The notes below the pieces were generated by a model. That model was not told the origin of the DNA. It ran no database searches and saw nothing but the letters and a program-made list of their open reading frames with translations. Below, piece after piece: positions 24,439-33,287 of a DNA stretch of 64,000 nucleotides. Position numbers and translations under genes: made by a program. Position 1 is the stretch's first letter; each line of letters starts with the position of its first letter. The stretch spans positions 248,001-312,000 of the forward strand of contig WIAF01000004.1 of NCBI GenBank assembly GCA_014055465.1, written 5' to 3'. This stretch comes from Nitrospira sp. CR1.1. GTDB taxonomy: Bacteria > Nitrospirota > Nitrospiria > Nitrospirales > Nitrospiraceae.

Positions 24439-26421
24439 CTACAACGTTCGGCTGTCGATCCACGTGACGTGGCCGGTTCGGCGCTTCACTTCCTCATACA
24501 TGTGCGCGGTGCCGCCGGGGCCGTCGCCGCCCTCACCATTCCACACGCACATGAACTGAACGTTGGCAATGCCATACGACAACGCCGTATAGAGAAGCCA
24601 CAGATTGCACCGTTGATAGGGATCGGTGCCTTTCGGCGGAGGGCCAAGTGCTTCCGGAGCCGAACGGATAGCTCTGGTGAGCTTGGCTTTCGCCGCCAGA
24701 TAGCTGGCGCGCCAGCTCTCACCTCTGGATACCACTGACTTTTCGATAAATTCCGGCTCAGGAAAGGGCTGCAGCCACTGGACGTCCACGCCCCGCTCCT
24801 GACAGGCTTCAGTGAACAACAAATCGCCGCCGCAAGCGCCTTGTGTGAGCGCGAGGTCATCCGGGCCGGCATCGAGGTTTGCCAAGGCATCGGCAATCCT
24901 TCGCGCAGCGGCTGTCAACGTTTCTGGTTTGTCAGGGAAGCGCGGCGGCTGTCGGTCAGGCGCATCGACCATATGTCCGCTAAAGAGAAACACCTTCCGC
25001 GGCTGCCAGCGGCTTTCTGGCTTCTTGAGATTTTCCACTGCACGATTGAACGTCGCCAGCCCAGCATCGACGGTTTCCAGGTGGAAGCCCAGATCATGGA
25101 GGAGTTGCAGCTGCGCACGGCAGGAGTTCAAATCAAACCAGTCCTGGTCATTCTTTGCGATGGCCTCTTTGTAAGCCGCCCGAACCGTCTCTGCGGTCCC
25201 TACCAAGACTTCCAGATCACCAAGCGTCGCCTTGGACCAGAATGCTTGCGAGTTATCAGACTCGCACTCAGCGGCAAAGCGTACCGCCCCAGTCATGGAG
25301 GACATCTCTTTCTCATATCGCAAATCCTTGGTGAGATACGTATACACATGCATCAGCGTCAACGCGTTGATGCCGGGATAATAGCGTGCAGGATTGCGGC
25401 GATATCCGGTGGCATAGCTCTCGATCGCCGCTCGCAGCAGGGCATCCTCATAGGCTGCGTCATCCCGCATCTGGGCCGGAGAGCGCGAGGCCTGACGCCA
25501 GGACGCCACCCACGCATCTTTATCCACGCGGCCCAGCAAGGCCCAGGTTTCAGAGTCGTTCGGGAAAGAGTCCAGCACCGTGCGATAGTGCTCCCGTGTG
25601 CGGCCCAACGAATGACCCGGCTTTTCCGCCAACGCCAACCGCTGAAGACAGATCCCTTTCTCCCGCAAGCCGCGGAGATTATCCGGCTCGATGGCAAGCC
25701 CCTTGTCCAGTTGTTCCAAACCCAGATTGAAGTGTTCGGCCTTGCGCAACGCCTCGCCCGCTTTGATCCAGGCCTCTGCTCGAAATGCCGCGATGGGCGC
25801 TTCCTCCGCCAACACCAAGACATCTCCCATATGGCCGGCTTTTCTCGCCAGCGTCAGGCGTGACTCCCACGCCTCATGTTGCGCCCAGAATTCCCGGACG
25901 GTGCCGATGCGAAGCGACTTCCAGTCCGGCTCTCGTAGATGCGGCATCAGGTGGTAGACGGGACTGACCTTGCGGCCATGCCATGACTCCATGGTGGCCT
26001 TGACCATGGCGGTGAGACTCGCCTTCTCCTGTTCGATGGTCGAGAGGTCCGGCCCACGATCCTTGATCGAGTAGCGCAGTTTACGATCCGTGTAGAGATC
26101 GAAGGCCGTCGTTACCCGCCCTCCGCAGATAAGCACCACCCCACGAGCACGAAGCGCATGTCGAACTCCAAGTTCGTACCAGACGTTGGGATTGTCGATG
26201 GTCAGATCAGCGACCACAAGGTCAGCCACCAACAATTCCTGAAACATGTCGGGCAAGATGCCTCCTGCCCGCTGCTCCTCATCCGCTCGGAAGACCTCCA
26301 GCCCCGCCGCCTCCAATGCAGGCTTGATCAGCTCACGATAGACTCGATTAAAATCGATCTCATTTCCTTGGCTATCCTGTTTCACACCAAAGGGCATCGC
26401 AACAAAGGTGTGCGGTTTCAC
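24439..26421 (-). CDS. TIR-like/deoxyribosyltransferase-like - TPR (MAP3K-TRAF-binding type) - SLOG-like protein
   Basis: The ~660-aa protein starts at GTG 26421 (GAGAGG six bases upstream); a farther GTG 26469 lacks a ribosome binding site. The N-terminal ~120 residues have HTFVAMPFG, DLVVADLT and NVWYELGVRHAL with a candidate catalytic Glu83, the layout of TIR-like/nucleoside-2-deoxyribosyltransferase-like NAD- or nucleotide-cleaving domains. The helical TPR-like middle (~150-460) resembles the MAP3K TRAFs-binding (DUF4071) family. The C-terminal ~185 residues have a Rossmann-like VFLFSGHMVD and LTQGACGGDLLFTEACQERG, matching SLOG nucleotide-sensing domains. It begins the leftward operon with patatin and caspase. 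Confidence 0.75.
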   Translation of the reverse strand: MKPHTFVAMPFGVKQDSQGNEIDFNRVYRELIKPALEAAGLEVFRADEEQRAGGILPDMFQELLVADLVVADLTIDNPNVWYELGVRHALRARGVVLICGGRVTTAFDLYTDRKLRYSIKDRGPDLSTIEQEKASLTAMVKATMESWHGRKVSPVYHLMPHLREPDWKSLRIGTVREFWAQHEAWESRLTLARKAGHMGDVLVLAEEAPIAAFRAEAWIKAGEALRKAEHFNLGLEQLDKGLAIEPDNLRGLREKGICLQRLALAEKPGHSLGRTREHYRTVLDSFPNDSETWALLGRVDKDAWVASWRQASRSPAQMRDDAAYEDALLRAAIESYATGYRRNPARYYPGINALTLMHVYTYLTKDLRYEKEMSSMTGAVRFAAECESDNSQAFWSKATLGDLEVLVGTAETVRAAYKEAIAKNDQDWFDLNSCRAQLQLLHDLGFHLETVDAGLATFNRAVENLKKPESRWQPRKVFLFSGHMVDAPDRQPPRFPDKPETLTAAARRIADALANLDAGPDDLALTQGACGGDLLFTEACQERGVDVQWLQPFPEPEFIEKSVVSRGESWRASYLAAKAKLTRAIRSAPEALGPPPKGTDPYQRCNLWLLYTALSYGIANVQFMCVWNGEGGDGPGGTAHMYEEVKRRTGHVTWIDSRTL

Positions 26422-26644
26422 GAAAGACCTCTCAAACAGTTGCCCGAGGCAGTACCGAACATGAGCCACAACGTGGTGTGGCGATCTGTGGGAACCACGG
26501 GTTCAAGGCGCATTCCCGATTGATGAACAGTTCAAACACCTCGTCCAACCCAGTAGAAGTTGCCTGCTTGAATTACTTGCCTAGGTACCACTCCCGTGAG
26601 CGCCGCGAGGGAGGCTACTGCCAATCAAACTCGCTGTCAACAGC

Positions 26645-27008
26645 ATGTCGCGAGTAACGACCGGCATAGATAAACATATCTACGGGCCAATAAAAATGGT
26701 TCCATTTCATACACACAGGATTCGGGTGACGGTTTCGGCAAACGAGTGGGAAAACGGCTATCTCATGAAGCAACTGACGACCGAACATGGCTATGAGCGG
26801 TTCGCCATTCTACGGCAACCCTTAAAAAATGGTGGGGTGGACGGAACAATACTGTCCTCAGCGTGAACGGGATTTTAAGGAGCGGCCGATCAAGGAAGCA
26901 CTCTTGGGAGAAGATCTCGCAGCCGCACATCGGTTGGTAAATGATGGTGCGCATGGCTTAGAACGGTTCCGTGAGGCTTACACGACCGGACTCCAACCGA
27001 TTTCCTGA
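26645..27008 (+). pseudogene. Possible broken small gene of unknown function
   Basis: Two co-linear frames look protein-like: 26645-26850 reads MVPFHTHRIRVTVSANEWE and TTEHGYERFAILRQPL, and after a frame change near 26830 a second frame reads WTEQYCPQRERDF and EDLAAAHRLVNDGAHGLERF up to a stop at 27006-27008. I cannot assign a family. The rest of 26422-27225 has no supportable gene except the likely promoter region of the operon at 24439-26421. Confidence 0.3.
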
Positions 27009-27225
27009 TTGGGAAGTCTCAGAACAATAGCTTTGTGTGCTCCCGGCATTAGCAATCCTTCCGGGACAACACCTAACCAGAGCATCGGCTGCGGTGGCGA
27101 CCCGTCCCACACGCCTACACGACAAACTCGCCCCTCGTTTCCTCAACATATATAGGCTAGCCCCAGCGGTTTTGGCTTAGCGCCCTGTGTTATCCTGACC
27201 TGGTCAAGACACGGGAGGTTTCACC

Positions 27226-28521
27226 ATGTGCCTCTCACGCAGGTTGCTGACGTCCGCCGCGATTCTCTCCTTCTGGTTCTCCGGTTCCGCAGTGCTGACT
27301 TCCCCGACCCTCGCAGCCACCACCATCTACAGTTACACCACTGACGAGGGTGTCCCGACCTTCACCAATGAACTCGAATCAGTCCCGGAAAAGTACCGCG
27401 ACCAACTCACGCAGCAGGACCTCGACCAGCAGGTAGCGCGGAACACACCACCACCTGCTCCGGCAGCCGATCCTCAGATGCGCTCGGCCGATACGCGCAC
27501 GATCACCGCCAGCGGCGAATACCGCATGGGTGATCACGACAGTCGCGCCGATGCGGTTCGCCTGGCGACAGAAGCCGCGAAGCAGGACGCGCTGGAACAG
27601 GTCGCGACCTCTGTCGAACGCATCACCGCGGTGCGGGATTTCACCGTCACGCGCGATGAGATCCGCAGCTTCACCGCCGGAATTGTGAAGGTGATCGATC
27701 AGACGGTCACGACGAGGCTGGAACAGGACCAGCTCATCATTCGCGTGGATCTGACAGCGGAGATCGACCCGCATGACGTGATGCAGGCGATTGCCGCGCT
27801 TCGGGAAAACGACCAGGCCCGTCAGGAACTGCTCGCGCTCCGGACCGAGACCGATCGATTACAAGAACAGGTCGATGCCACCAATCGCGCGCTGGCCGCA
27901 GCTTCTACTCCAAGCAACGTCCAGCTCTACCAGGATCAACGTCAGGACATGCTCGACCAGTTGCAGGCCAACGCGCTCCTGTCACAGGCCTGGACGAGTT
28001 GGACCTATCCTACGTTGGGCTTCGCCTCCTCTCCCTGGTTCGGAGCGGCGGGCATCAACGGCCTGTTGCTCCAGGCGCAGCGCCTCTCCCCGCATCATCG
28101 CCATCTCCCGTTGGCGCAACGGGCGATCACGGCGTACAACAACCACACTCCCCCGGCACAATCGCCGGCCTCTGCGCCACCGCGCCCTTCGCTGTTGGTT
28201 CCACCTCCGCCTCAAATGCACCAGCATCAGGCCCCACTACTCCTCAACAGCCAGGGCCAGCAGGCCAAGGTGGGCGACGTGGTCGTCATCCCCACACCAC
28301 GATCGATTCCTCCGGTCGCGCGCCAATCCGTTCCGCAGCCGCCGCCATATCAGGTCCACCCCAACCATTTCTGGCGCCCCAGTCCGCCGAACATTCAGAA
28401 TCTTCCATCAATTCCGCAGCATAGCCCGTCGGTCAGCATGACGCCGCGATCATCCGGCAGCCACGGCGGGCATAGTGGAGGCGGTCATTCTCACAGCGGT
28501 GGCGGCCACCACGGGCGGTAG
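27226..28521 (+). CDS. Exported DUF4124-like protein with His/Pro/Gly-rich tail
   Basis: The 431-aa product has a signal peptide (~residues 1-30), then TTIYSYTTDEGVPTFTNELES, typical of DUF4124-like N-termini. A domain resembling LPP20-type exported proteins follows (~88-190: TITASGEYRMGDHDSRADAVRLA), then a coiled-coil stretch (~190-235: LRTETDRLQEQVDATNRAL). The Pro-rich tail ends in repeated GGHSGGGHSHSGGGHH, which could bind metal. GGGAGG precedes ATG 27226. Function is unknown; the histidine/glycine tail suggests nickel, zinc or copper binding. Confidence 0.7.
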   Translation: MCLSRRLLTSAAILSFWFSGSAVLTSPTLAATTIYSYTTDEGVPTFTNELESVPEKYRDQLTQQDLDQQVARNTPPPAPAADPQMRSADTRTITASGEYRMGDHDSRADAVRLATEAAKQDALEQVATSVERITAVRDFTVTRDEIRSFTAGIVKVIDQTVTTRLEQDQLIIRVDLTAEIDPHDVMQAIAALRENDQARQELLALRTETDRLQEQVDATNRALAAASTPSNVQLYQDQRQDMLDQLQANALLSQAWTSWTYPTLGFASSPWFGAAGINGLLLQAQRLSPHHRHLPLAQRAITAYNNHTPPAQSPASAPPRPSLLVPPPPQMHQHQAPLLLNSQGQQAKVGDVVVIPTPRSIPPVARQSVPQPPPYQVHPNHFWRPSPPNIQNLPSIPQHSPSVSMTPRSSGSHGGHSGGGHSHSGGGHHGR

Positions 28522-28634
28522 CGCCATCCGGCAGCCACAGCTCTCTGCGCTGAGGCGCCAATCGACAAGCGATCGCCACCTATCCTCGATCATAACTACG
28601 CGGCTCGCGCATCCATTTCGGGTATAGTGAAGCT

Positions 28635-29534
28635 ATGGCGACTAGAGTGACTCATCGTGCCGGAACCTCGCCCCGCCGCAGAAGTCGCTCCCCCCGCCGG
28701 CTCACGCTCTCCGCACTCTGGCGATTTGCCGGCCGCCGCTGGCGCGATCTTCGGGCGTTCCTGCGCGCGCTGGGAACCACCCATCCGCTCCCGCGCCTTC
28801 TCATCGGCGTCATTCTCCTCGTCTCTCTCTGGTTGACCCTGAACTGGACCTATCACGCGATCAACAAACCGGCCGAAGTGTTGTTTCCCCTGGAAGAGGC
28901 GCTGGACAAGAACCCTGCGGCGACGTGGCGGGAATACGGCTCGCTCTTCCGCGAACATTCGACGGCGATCATCACGCCGGAGCTTCTCGCGGCGCTGGCT
29001 CAAGTGGAAGGAGCGGGAAACCCTGTGGCACGAACCTATTGGCGCTGGCGATTCTCCTGGAATCCGTTCGACTGGTATCGGCCGGCCTCAAGCGCGGTGG
29101 GAATGTTTCAGTTGACCGACGGCACATTTCACGACGCGAAACGCTATTGCATCCAGAACCATATGGTGGTCGAGGACGGCCCGTGGAACGATGTTCGTAC
29201 CTGCTGGTTCAACAGCCTCTACACCCGCGTTCTGCCGAGCCATGCCATCGAGCTGACTGCGGCCCTGCTCGATCGCCAGGTCGCCATGGTGACCGGTTCC
29301 CGGCGAAGCGCCTCCGTCAGCAGGCAGCAGAAGCAAGACCTCGCCGCGCTGATCCACCTCTGCGGTGCGGGCGCCGGGCACGCCTTCGCCGTTCGCGGGT
29401 TCCGCCTCAGTCCCCACCAGAAATGCGGCGATCACCATGCCGCCAGTTACCTCGCCAGGGTGAACGCGTTGAAGCTGCAGTTCGCGCGCCTTGCTACCGG
29501 CGGCAGCCTCCAACGACTGGTGAAGCCCCGCTGA
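28635..29534 (+). CDS. Membrane-anchored lytic transglycosylase (SLT-like)
   Basis: The 299-aa product has a basic N-terminus, a membrane helix (~residues 53-71) and a lysozyme-like domain with LLAALAQVEGAGNP (Glu125 is the candidate catalytic acid), SSAVGMFQLTDGTFHDAKRY and RVLPSHAIELTAALLDR. These are the SLT motifs ES, GxxQ and AYN-equivalent in an unusual variant. It would cleave peptidoglycan in the periplasm. Neighbours on both sides are exported proteins but without operon-like overlap. Confidence 0.85.
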   Translation: MATRVTHRAGTSPRRRSRSPRRLTLSALWRFAGRRWRDLRAFLRALGTTHPLPRLLIGVILLVSLWLTLNWTYHAINKPAEVLFPLEEALDKNPAATWREYGSLFREHSTAIITPELLAALAQVEGAGNPVARTYWRWRFSWNPFDWYRPASSAVGMFQLTDGTFHDAKRYCIQNHMVVEDGPWNDVRTCWFNSLYTRVLPSHAIELTAALLDRQVAMVTGSRRSASVSRQQKQDLAALIHLCGAGAGHAFAVRGFRLSPHQKCGDHHAASYLARVNALKLQFARLATGGSLQRLVKPR

Positions 29535-29645
29535 AACGAACCCATCCGCCTGACCAACCATGATCCGTGAGGAGCTAGGGGTTCCCCGAGTACCCCGGCG
29601 CAGACCGATGGGCTCAACTCAGGGTGAAAGGTCTCGCACGGCATC

Positions 29646-31154
29646 ATGTCGTTCCTGCGCCACAGTCAGGTTGTCCGAATCCTCCCGTTGATATCGGCGC
29701 TGGTCTTGATGTTGCCGGGCACGGGCCTAACTCGGGATGAGGCCCCTCAGTCAGCCGAGGAAACCGGCGAACGCAACCTGATCGGGCCGGTGAATCACGC
29801 CGATCCGGCAGAGGCTTCGGCACAACAGTCAGACCGTTCCTCAACGCTCAATTGGGAGACGGGAGCGGGCCGTAGTTATCTGATTCCGGCCGCGGAGATT
29901 CTCACGTATCTCTTTCTGCTGAACCAATTCGACCGGCACTTCACAGAACCGATGGAAGAGTACCGTACGACCGGCGCCACCATTCGGCAGCACCTCACCG
30001 ATTCAAAATGGGTGCTCGACAACGATCAGTTTTCCGTCAACCAGTTCCTGCATCCCTACAGCGGCAGCGTCTACCATGGACTGGCCCGCTCATCGGGGCT
30101 GAACTTCTGGGAATCGTCGCTGTATAGCGTCGCCGGGAGTTTCCTCTGGGAAATCGGCGGCGAAAAAACGAATCCTTCGATCAATGACATGATTGCGACG
30201 CCCATCGGCGGAACATTCCTGGGTGAGCCCCTATTCAGGATGGCAAATCTGCTCCTCGAAACCGACGATGGCCGCCCCGGTTTCTGGCGCGAACTCGGCG
30301 CCGCCATCATTTCGCCGCCCACCGGATTCAATCGGTTGATGTTCGGTGATCGCTTCGACGCCGTCTATCCGAGCCATCGCCCCGCCACGTTCATCCGTCT
30401 GGCCGGCGGAGGCACGCTGACCTCGAGCAGCCACAACGTCTCGTCGAACGTGAGTCAGCACGGCGCGGTGGGGGAATTCACGTTGACCTACGGACTTCCC
30501 GGCAAGGAAGGCTACGGCTACGCACGCCCCTTCGACTATTTCGATTTTCATGTCTCCGCGGCCACGGCCAATACGCTGGAGACCATCACCACGCGCGGAT
30601 TGCTCGCAGGTCGAAGTTACGCATCCGGCGACACGACCCGTGGAATCTGGGGGCTTTTCGGGAGCTACGATTATATTTCGCCGCAGGTATTCCGGGTCTC
30701 CAGCACCGCTCTCTCGCTGGGAACCGTGTGGCAGTCATGGTTGTCGGACCAGCTTGCGCTGCAAGGCACGCTGCTGGGCGGGGCAGGCTATGGGGCAGCC
30801 GGAAGCATCCAGCGCACGGAAGCACGGGATTACCACTACGGGACGACGCCGCAGGCCTTGATCGCGCTCCGGCTCATTTATGCCAATCGCGCCATGTTGG
30901 ACATCACGGGACGGGAATATTATGTCAGTGACTTTCTCTCGCCCGAACGGCACGGGCAGGAAAATATCATCCGCGCGGAGTCTTCCCTTACGCTTCGGGT
31001 CTTCGACCGGCACGGCGTGGCGCTTCGCTACACCGTCTCCCACCGGGATGCCCAGTATCCGAGCGTAGAATTCCGCAACCAGACGGTCTCCGCCGTCAGC
31101 CTGATGTATGTCATCTTAGGTGATTCCGGCTTCGGCGCAGTCGAGTGGCGTTGA
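29646..31154 (+). CDS. Exported DUF3943-domain protein
   Basis: The 502-aa product has a signal peptide (~residues 6-29). It then has the DUF3943 landmarks NQFLHPYSGSVYHGLARSSG, FWESSLYSVAGSFLWE and INDMIATPIGGTFLGEPLFRM, followed by a C-terminal half of alternating amphipathic strands. A beta-barrel or outer-membrane-associated protein is likely. The function of the family is unknown. The 124 bp to the next feature contain only a repeat element start. Confidence 0.8.
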   Translation: MSFLRHSQVVRILPLISALVLMLPGTGLTRDEAPQSAEETGERNLIGPVNHADPAEASAQQSDRSSTLNWETGAGRSYLIPAAEILTYLFLLNQFDRHFTEPMEEYRTTGATIRQHLTDSKWVLDNDQFSVNQFLHPYSGSVYHGLARSSGLNFWESSLYSVAGSFLWEIGGEKTNPSINDMIATPIGGTFLGEPLFRMANLLLETDDGRPGFWRELGAAIISPPTGFNRLMFGDRFDAVYPSHRPATFIRLAGGGTLTSSSHNVSSNVSQHGAVGEFTLTYGLPGKEGYGYARPFDYFDFHVSAATANTLETITTRGLLAGRSYASGDTTRGIWGLFGSYDYISPQVFRVSSTALSLGTVWQSWLSDQLALQGTLLGGAGYGAAGSIQRTEARDYHYGTTPQALIALRLIYANRAMLDITGREYYVSDFLSPERHGQENIIRAESSLTLRVFDRHGVALRYTVSHRDAQYPSVEFRNQTVSAVSLMYVILGDSGFGAVEWR

Positions 31155-31277
31155 GAGGCGAACGATGACGCGCCTCTCCAGATCTGCGACCGGGAACGCC
31201 GCCGGCGTGAGCGAAGAGATTTGTGACGGCATCCTGTTGGAGTAGCCCTACGAGTACAGCAACAACCTGAATACCAC

Positions 31278-31483
31278 GCAGGCTGTTCAGAAAGGCCGTC
31301 CAGCAAGGCCGCAGGAAGCACGCTGACTGAGGAGGTACATACCAAACTTTGTTTGACCCGTTCGCCCTCACAGATACTCTTGGCGAACGGATACACCCAC
31401 AAGTAGTTCTGTTTTACCCATCTGTACGTCGCAAGGAGGCGTGCGACCGAGAACGCCGCGGGCGGCCTTTCTCAACAGCCTGC
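31278..31483 (+). repeat. 206-bp element with 18-bp terminal inverted repeats (copy 1)
   Basis: The left end GCAGGCTGTTCAGAAAGG (31278-31295) and the right end CCTTTCTCAACAGCCTGC (31466-31483) are inverted repeats with one mismatch. Inside are blocks shared with the copy at 37022-37229 in the same order and orientation: a CCAGCAAGGCCGCAG block near the left end and a GTACGT ... CGAGAACGCCGC block near the right end. No ORF is encoded. It resembles non-coding repeats that I recall as frequent in Nitrospira genomes. Its right end touches the stop codon of the aldo/keto reductase gene. Confidence 0.7.
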
Positions 31484-32544
31484 TACGAGATGCCGTGCTG
31501 TTCGCGGCCGATGCGCCCGTCGTAGCGATTCGTGGATTTGAACAGTTCGTACCGCCCGTCCATTGCGAACATGGCTACTCTGGCGCGCAGGCCTTCCATT
31601 TCAGCCACAGTCATGGGCGTGAAGCGGCGCGCGATGTCGAGATTCTGTTTCAGGACCTGCGGCGAGTCGATCCCGCTCACTAACGAGGCGATCGGCAAAC
31701 TCAGCACATACCGGATCGCTTCCTCGGGCCGGACAATGCCCTGCTTGATCGGCTCGGCATTGCCGGTCAGACTCTTCATCCCCAACGGGGCGATCCCGCG
31801 TTGGTTCAGCACCGGCAGCACCTCCCGCTCGAAACTGCGATAGGTCCCGTCGAAGACGTTCAACGGCATCTGGCACGTGTCGAACGGAAAGTCGCGCGAC
31901 AGCATCTTGAGATGGATACCGGGATGTTTGTGCCCGGTGAATCCGATAAACCGCACCTTTCCCTGCCGCTTCGCCTCCAACAAGGCTTCCGCTCCGCCGT
32001 TCGGGGCAAAGTGCCGATCGGGATCGTCATCGTAGACCACTTCGTGGATCTGCCAGAGATCGAGATAATCGGTTTTTAATCGGCGGAGCGAGTCGTCCAG
32101 CTGCTGAAGCGCCACCTTCTTGTCGCGCCCATGCGAGCAGACCTTCGTCATGAGCGCCACCTGCTGCCGTTTTCCCTGCAGCGCCTTGCCCATCAGCTCT
32201 TCGGATCGCCCGCCGTTGTACTCCCAGGCATTGTCGAAAAAATTCATCCCCGCATCGATGGCCGCGTGTACCAAGCGAATGGCTTCCCCATCATCCGGGA
32301 TGCGGCCCCAATGCGCGCCGCCGAAACAGAGGACCGACACCTGCAAGCCGGTTTTTCCCAACGCGCGCCGGGGGAGCTCGCCAGATGAGTTGCCCGTGAC
32401 GGGAACGTCTGCCGCAAGCGCTTCGACCACACGCCCCGGCCCCCCGAGCGCCATAAGCGATCCGGCGACACTCAGTCCTTTCAAGAGCTGCCGGCGATCG
32501 AGCGGGAGGGACCAGATTCTGTTCACGGGGATTTTTGGTGTCAT
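31483..32544 (-). CDS. Tat-exported aldo/keto reductase
   Basis: The 353-aa protein opens with a twin-arginine signal (DRRQLLKGLSVAGSLMALGG, residues 16-35). A (beta/alpha)8 aldo/keto reductase with the catalytic tetrad follows: Asp and Tyr in FFDNAWEYNGG, Lys in MTKVCS, His in QIHEV; the C-terminal part is SLPIASLVSGIDSPQVLKQN. Export of an NAD(P)H-dependent fold is unusual but known for Tat aldo/keto reductases. It is the last gene of a leftward ackA-xfp-HAD-AKR set, 53 bp after the HAD gene. Its TAG stop lies at the edge of the repeat element 31278-31483. Confidence 0.9.
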   Translation of the reverse strand: MTPKIPVNRIWSLPLDRRQLLKGLSVAGSLMALGGPGRVVEALAADVPVTGNSSGELPRRALGKTGLQVSVLCFGGAHWGRIPDDGEAIRLVHAAIDAGMNFFDNAWEYNGGRSEELMGKALQGKRQQVALMTKVCSHGRDKKVALQQLDDSLRRLKTDYLDLWQIHEVVYDDDPDRHFAPNGGAEALLEAKRQGKVRFIGFTGHKHPGIHLKMLSRDFPFDTCQMPLNVFDGTYRSFEREVLPVLNQRGIAPLGMKSLTGNAEPIKQGIVRPEEAIRYVLSLPIASLVSGIDSPQVLKQNLDIARRFTPMTVAEMEGLRARVAMFAMDGRYELFKSTNRYDGRIGREQHGIS

Positions 32545-32597
32545 GGATCACCTGCCTGGTGAGGGTGAATTCGCGGCGACAAATTTTTGATACCTCA

Positions 32598-33284
32598 TCA
32601 TGTGCGGGCCCTGGCAGCGGCGACAAGCGAACCCCGATCGAAGGTGAGCAAGTCGCCAATGCGATCGATGCTCAGATCGGCGGCAGGAAATGTCCGTATC
32701 ACCTCGGGATCATTTGCATAATGCCCCTGGCGAGGAAAGACCGTCGTCACCCGCCGGCCCCAATACGCCTTCACGGCCGTGAGAATACGCAACTTGTCAT
32801 CGATCAACACATAGTGATCGGCGGGATACCGCTGCTCGACGTCGTCCAGTTCTCGCTCTTTGTGAATATAGACGAGGACATGCCCCTCGACGGCTTCAAA
32901 GAGGCCTGAGCGGTCGATCTTGCGCGGCTGGAACACCACATCACCATCGGAAAGGATCACGGCCTGCGCCCACTGCGACATCTGGCGAATCACGTCATGG
33001 GCCTGCGGAAACACCCGCTCGGCAAAGGGATAATTCAGCAGAAAGCGGGAAAGGGTCAACAGATGGGGATCGCGGGGATACTCCTGGCGATAGCGCTGCA
33101 GCGCGCCCAGATAATCCACATAGCCCAGCGTTTCCCGCAATTCTTCAAAAATCGCCCAGTACTGCCGCTCTCCCCTGGCGCCGATTTCTTCATCCAGGTG
33201 TTGCGTGAGGTCGGTCGTAATCCGGTCGTTGTCTACCAAGGTATTATCGACATCGAACAACGCGACCACTGTAGGATCTGCCAT
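32598..33284 (-). CDS. HAD-superfamily hydrolase
   Basis: The 228-aa protein has HAD motif I FDVDNTLVDND (nucleophile and acid/base Asp), motif II VILSDGD and a late LIDDKL (motif IV). A helical cap lies between I and II. It would hydrolyse a phosphoester or phosphoanhydride; sugar phosphates are plausible because only three bases separate it from the phosphoketolase gene. The start ATG lies at 33284, inside the tight operon. Confidence 0.88.
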   Translation of the reverse strand: MADPTVVALFDVDNTLVDNDRITTDLTQHLDEEIGARGERQYWAIFEELRETLGYVDYLGALQRYRQEYPRDPHLLTLSRFLLNYPFAERVFPQAHDVIRQMSQWAQAVILSDGDVVFQPRKIDRSGLFEAVEGHVLVYIHKERELDDVEQRYPADHYVLIDDKLRILTAVKAYWGRRVTTVFPRQGHYANDPEVIRTFPAADLSIDRIGDLLTFDRGSLVAAARART

Positions 33285-33287
33285 GTC

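Noticed and set aside
19805-26421. Classical CBASS operon because of the patatin effector
   Set aside because: No CD-NTase, Cap2/Cap3 or HORMA/TRIP13 gene is present in or around the operon; the first gene carries SLOG-like and TIR-like parts instead.
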